The position numbers and the translations under genes are program-made. Shown here one piece after another: positions 47,903 through 50,667 of a stretch of 50,667 nt of DNA. The stretch covers positions 1 to 50,667 of the forward strand of contig JALWRB010000326.1 in assembly GCA_027077875.1 (NCBI GenBank), read 5' to 3'. Each line of letters opens with the position of its first letter. Within the stretch, counting starts at the first letter, position 1. The stretch is from Candidatus Heimdallarchaeota archaeon. Lineage in GTDB: Archaea; Asgardarchaeota; Heimdallarchaeia; Heimdallarchaeales; Kariarchaeaceae. Under the pieces are notes generated by a model, which was not told the origin of the DNA, searched no databases, and saw only the letters and a program-made list of their open reading frames with translations.

Positions 47903-49393
47903 GTGGCGATGGAACAGAACAACGACCTTGATATCGCCAAGGAGATGTCCCTCGGGTACTACCTCACAGGTGTAACTATCCTCGCTGTGGCTGCCCTCCT
48001 TGGGTTCATTGTGAGACTCAGTCAGACTGGGGCCTTGGGAAATGTACCCCAGCTCTACTACACCCTTATGACCCTTCACGGGATGGCTGCTTTCGTTGGG
48101 TGGGGCTGTTTCGTGGCAATGGGTCTCACATGGTACACACTCGTCAAGCACCTCGACTCACCACTCCATAGCACCAAGCTGGTGATGTTCATCTACTGGA
48201 ACTTCATGGTGGGAGTCCTACTCCTCGTTGTTGCCGCACTCTTTGGCAACTTTGGTGGTTCTTGGGTGTTCCTTTATCCCCTGTCCTTCTATGGGTACTG
48301 GGAGAACTGGGCTGCGTTCATGTGGAACCTAGGGGTTGCACTGGCAGGGATTTCCATCATCCTCTATGGTGTCGAGATCCTCCTCACGATAAAGAAAGCA
48401 GGTTTTGGTCTTCTGGATGCATTGGGCTTTGAGATCCTCAAACCCAGTAAGTGGAAGGAGGGCGAGAAGAGGGTACCCCTGCCGATTGTTCCCCTTGCGG
48501 TCATCGGATGGGGGATGATTATTGCCACACTGCCATTCGCCTATCTCCTCGTCTACACCCTCCTCGAGTTCATGGACCTTGTCCCAAGGATGGACACACT
48601 ACTTGCTAAGAACATGCTGTGGTGGTTCGGTCACCCTGTGGTCTATCTCATTCTCTTCCCTGTAGTCTCCTTTATGTACAGTATAGTCATGGACTACACT
48701 GGTCATGACATCATCGGGGAGAAGTGGGCAAAGAGCGCGTGGTTCGTTGCCACAGTAGTTCAGAACTTCATCGGAGCTCATCATGTTTACGCAGATCTTG
48801 CCCAACAACAATGGGTTCACGCAATCAGTGAGGTAGGAACCTACGCAATAATCCTGCCGTCGCTCGTATCCATCTTCTCCATCACCGGTACGATCTACTT
48901 GTACAAGTTCAAATGGGACGTTGCTTCAAGCTATGTCTTCGTGAGTCTGACATTCTGGCTCTTGGCAGGGATGTCTGGATGGGTCAATGCGACGATTGCT
49001 CTGAACGAATTCGTCCACAACTCACTATGGGTGGTCGCTCATTTCCACACAATGGCCGTTCTGGCCCTCTCAACCCTGCTCTTCGGTATGGCCTTTCACA
49101 TTATGGATCAGTACAAAGGTGTCTACTCCAAGAAGATGGCCAAGGATGCCCTCATAGTCTACGTCGTTTCAGGAGTTGGGTTCGTCCACCTCTGGTTCAT
49201 TCAGGGCCTGTGGGGAGGGATCCGTAGATCCTACCGTTCTACGCCCGAGAGCCTGAACCTCTTCACATGGATATCACTGGTCTTTGCCTTTTTCCTGATG
49301 TTCGGCTTGTGGATGAATTTCTACAACTCTTACATGAGTCTGACTCAGTCGGGTGAGAAAGTGAAGGAAGAGGTTGCTGTCGCCGCAGATTGA
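47903..49393 (+). CDS. coxA: haem-copper oxidase subunit I
   Basis: MTLHGMAAF haem ligand, WWFGHPVVYLILFP CuB/His-Tyr motif, GAHHVYAD CuB histidines, VVAHFHTMAVLA; starts 2 nt after coxB. Confidence 0.94.
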   Translation: MAMEQNNDLDIAKEMSLGYYLTGVTILAVAALLGFIVRLSQTGALGNVPQLYYTLMTLHGMAAFVGWGCFVAMGLTWYTLVKHLDSPLHSTKLVMFIYWNFMVGVLLLVVAALFGNFGGSWVFLYPLSFYGYWENWAAFMWNLGVALAGISIILYGVEILLTIKKAGFGLLDALGFEILKPSKWKEGEKRVPLPIVPLAVIGWGMIIATLPFAYLLVYTLLEFMDLVPRMDTLLAKNMLWWFGHPVVYLILFPVVSFMYSIVMDYTGHDIIGEKWAKSAWFVATVVQNFIGAHHVYADLAQQQWVHAISEVGTYAIILPSLVSIFSITGTIYLYKFKWDVASSYVFVSLTFWLLAGMSGWVNATIALNEFVHNSLWVVAHFHTMAVLALSTLLFGMAFHIMDQYKGVYSKKMAKDALIVYVVSGVGFVHLWFIQGLWGGIRRSYRSTPESLNLFTWISLVFAFFLMFGLWMNFYNSYMSLTQSGEKVKEEVAVAAD

Positions 49394-49456
49394 TCACCAT
49401 TCATTCTTTAAACTACTTTACTAAATTGTTATAAACATCCAAAATATGTATTTGAT

Positions 49457-50110
49457 GTGGTAAAGGACACGATTAGGTTAAATGATCTACCCACAGAGCT
49501 CCTCACCAAGACTTTGAATGAGAGTTTGGGTAGGACCAATCACAAGATAACCTTGGAGAGTACCGCGGAATTTGAGTTAAGGTACATCATTCAGAAATCT
49601 CGGCTCAGGACGATCATGATGATCCGCAGGTACCGCCACAAACCATTGTATGTTGAGGTCGATGTCAACAACAGGATCCTCAGGGATCTGAGCGAGGATG
49701 CAAAGAAGCAAGCCAAGAGGCAGGCATCGTCCGACCGCAACAATCTCGGATTGAGGTATGGCTACTTCTTTATCTTCTATGGGATCTTCTTTGTCGCAAC
49801 GTTGATTGCCACAAGTTCGGAGGTATTCCGAACTTGGCTTGAGCAGACGACGAATCAGATGATTTTTGGAGGAGCAATGGTCAGCATTGCAGTGGCCATC
49901 TTCTTTGTTATCCCGGTCATCCAGAACCGAAAGATCTCTGCGCTTGAGAGGTTCGACCATGAGATCCTAGAGATCGTCCGAGCAAGCCTAATCGATCTGC
50001 AAAAATCCAGTTTGGGAAATATCAAGTCTGTGAAGTGCTGGAATTGTTTCGAGGAGGTAGATGCCTCCAAGAGATTCTGTGAGAAATGTGGTAAAGAGAT
50101 AGCCCTGTAG
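49457..50110 (+). CDS. two-TM protein with C-terminal zinc ribbon
   Basis: Hydrophobic pair then CWNCFEEVDASKRFCEKCGKEI. Confidence 0.72.
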   Translation: MVKDTIRLNDLPTELLTKTLNESLGRTNHKITLESTAEFELRYIIQKSRLRTIMMIRRYRHKPLYVEVDVNNRILRDLSEDAKKQAKRQASSDRNNLGLRYGYFFIFYGIFFVATLIATSSEVFRTWLEQTTNQMIFGGAMVSIAVAIFFVIPVIQNRKISALERFDHEILEIVRASLIDLQKSSLGNIKSVKCWNCFEEVDASKRFCEKCGKEIAL

Positions 50111-50667
50111 TCACCTGAATCTGTCACTCTGATGGACTATAACATTTGTGTGCTTGAAGTCGATTTTAGAGAGATCCCCCCTACTGAACGCGGTCGAGGA
50201 TATGTCCAGCTGGACAAGTTGGTCAAGGATCTCAGGATCGATTGTCTCGAGGTCCGAGGCCCAAAGTCTGAGATCTTTAAGTTCGGGGAAAGAAAGGAGA
50301 GTATTCGCGACATGCTCTATATTAGTAAACGATAGATCAAGAGTCCGGAGGAGGGGATAGTGTTCTCCCACTCTAGGAATGTGACTGATTGGGTTGCCGG
50401 CTAGGATAAGGGTACGTAGGGTAGATTCATCTTCTGGGATGGGGAATTCCGAAATACTTGAGAAGCTACCGTCAAGGTTCTGGATATTCTTGATCCTCAT
50501 CGCCTCCTTGACCATCTCCTCGGAGCTGGATCTTATAGAGAGTGTCCTGAGATTGGGCATTTGCGAGAGGATATCACACATCCCTTCACTGTTTTTGAGC
50601 TTGTTAATCCTGAGCATCTGCAGGGATTTAAAATCGAGGATTTCCCCCGGGATCTCCCCGAATATCT
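50111..50667 (-). CDS. leucine-rich-repeat protein, 5'-truncated by window edge
   Basis: Reading frame continues upstream of the listed M to the window edge: IFGEIPGEILDFKSLQMLRINKL; internal LRTLDLSFTNIEHV, LKDLRLWASDLETI repeats. Confidence 0.82.
   Translation of the reverse strand, partial: IFGEIPGEILDFKSLQMLRINKLKNSEGMCDILSQMPNLRTLSIRSSSEEMVKEAMRIKNIQNLDGSFSSISEFPIPEDESTLRTLILAGNPISHIPRVGEHYPLLRTLDLSFTNIEHVANTLLSFPELKDLRLWASDLETIDPEILDQLVQLDISSTAFSRGDLSKIDFKHTNVIVHQSDRFR

Noticed and set aside
1-50667. CRISPR arrays, tRNA/rRNA genes, insertion sequences
   Set aside because: No regularly spaced repeats, no recognisable tRNA or rRNA stretches and no transposase ORFs were seen; a tRNAscan/ISfinder run would be decisive.

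Overview
50.7 kb of archaeal chromosome. TATA-box promoters, Shine-Dalgarno or leaderless starts, an LRR-GTPase fusion and a haem-copper oxidase operon fit an Asgard/Heimdallarchaeia-like lineage, but that assignment is inference. Most of the window is ordinary single-copy genes: PEP synthase fragment, QueC, DUF72, SDR, EamA, OsmC, DRE-TIM acyltransferase, AOR plus ferredoxin plus MoaD-like protein, MutY-like glycosylase, MFS, LLM oxidoreductase, MCP, NTPase, hybrid histidine kinase, SurE, threonine dehydratase-like, RNase III-like, rhodanese, methyltransferase, CoxB/CoxA. No rRNA, tRNA, CRISPR array or transposase was recognised. Observations beyond the ORF track: (1) an ABC-exporter operon divergent from a secreted protein across one dyad-symmetric promoter (17093-17120); (2) a ribbon-helix-helix-like regulator with an iteron-like TGACA cluster (31545-31743), with the same half-sites as a dyad upstream of coxBA (47001-47019); (3) a promoter-linked candidate structured ncRNA with nested helices and a C/A-rich loop (41870-42070); (4) two tandem 32-aa microprotein ORFs, each with an SD (13363-13564), plus two other small ORFs (4008-4169 zinc ribbon; 28757-28927 overlapping the mutY-like gene); (5) a GC-rich structured island upstream of an OLD-like nuclease (about 17975-18115). 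All identifications are from reading the sequence; no database search was run.
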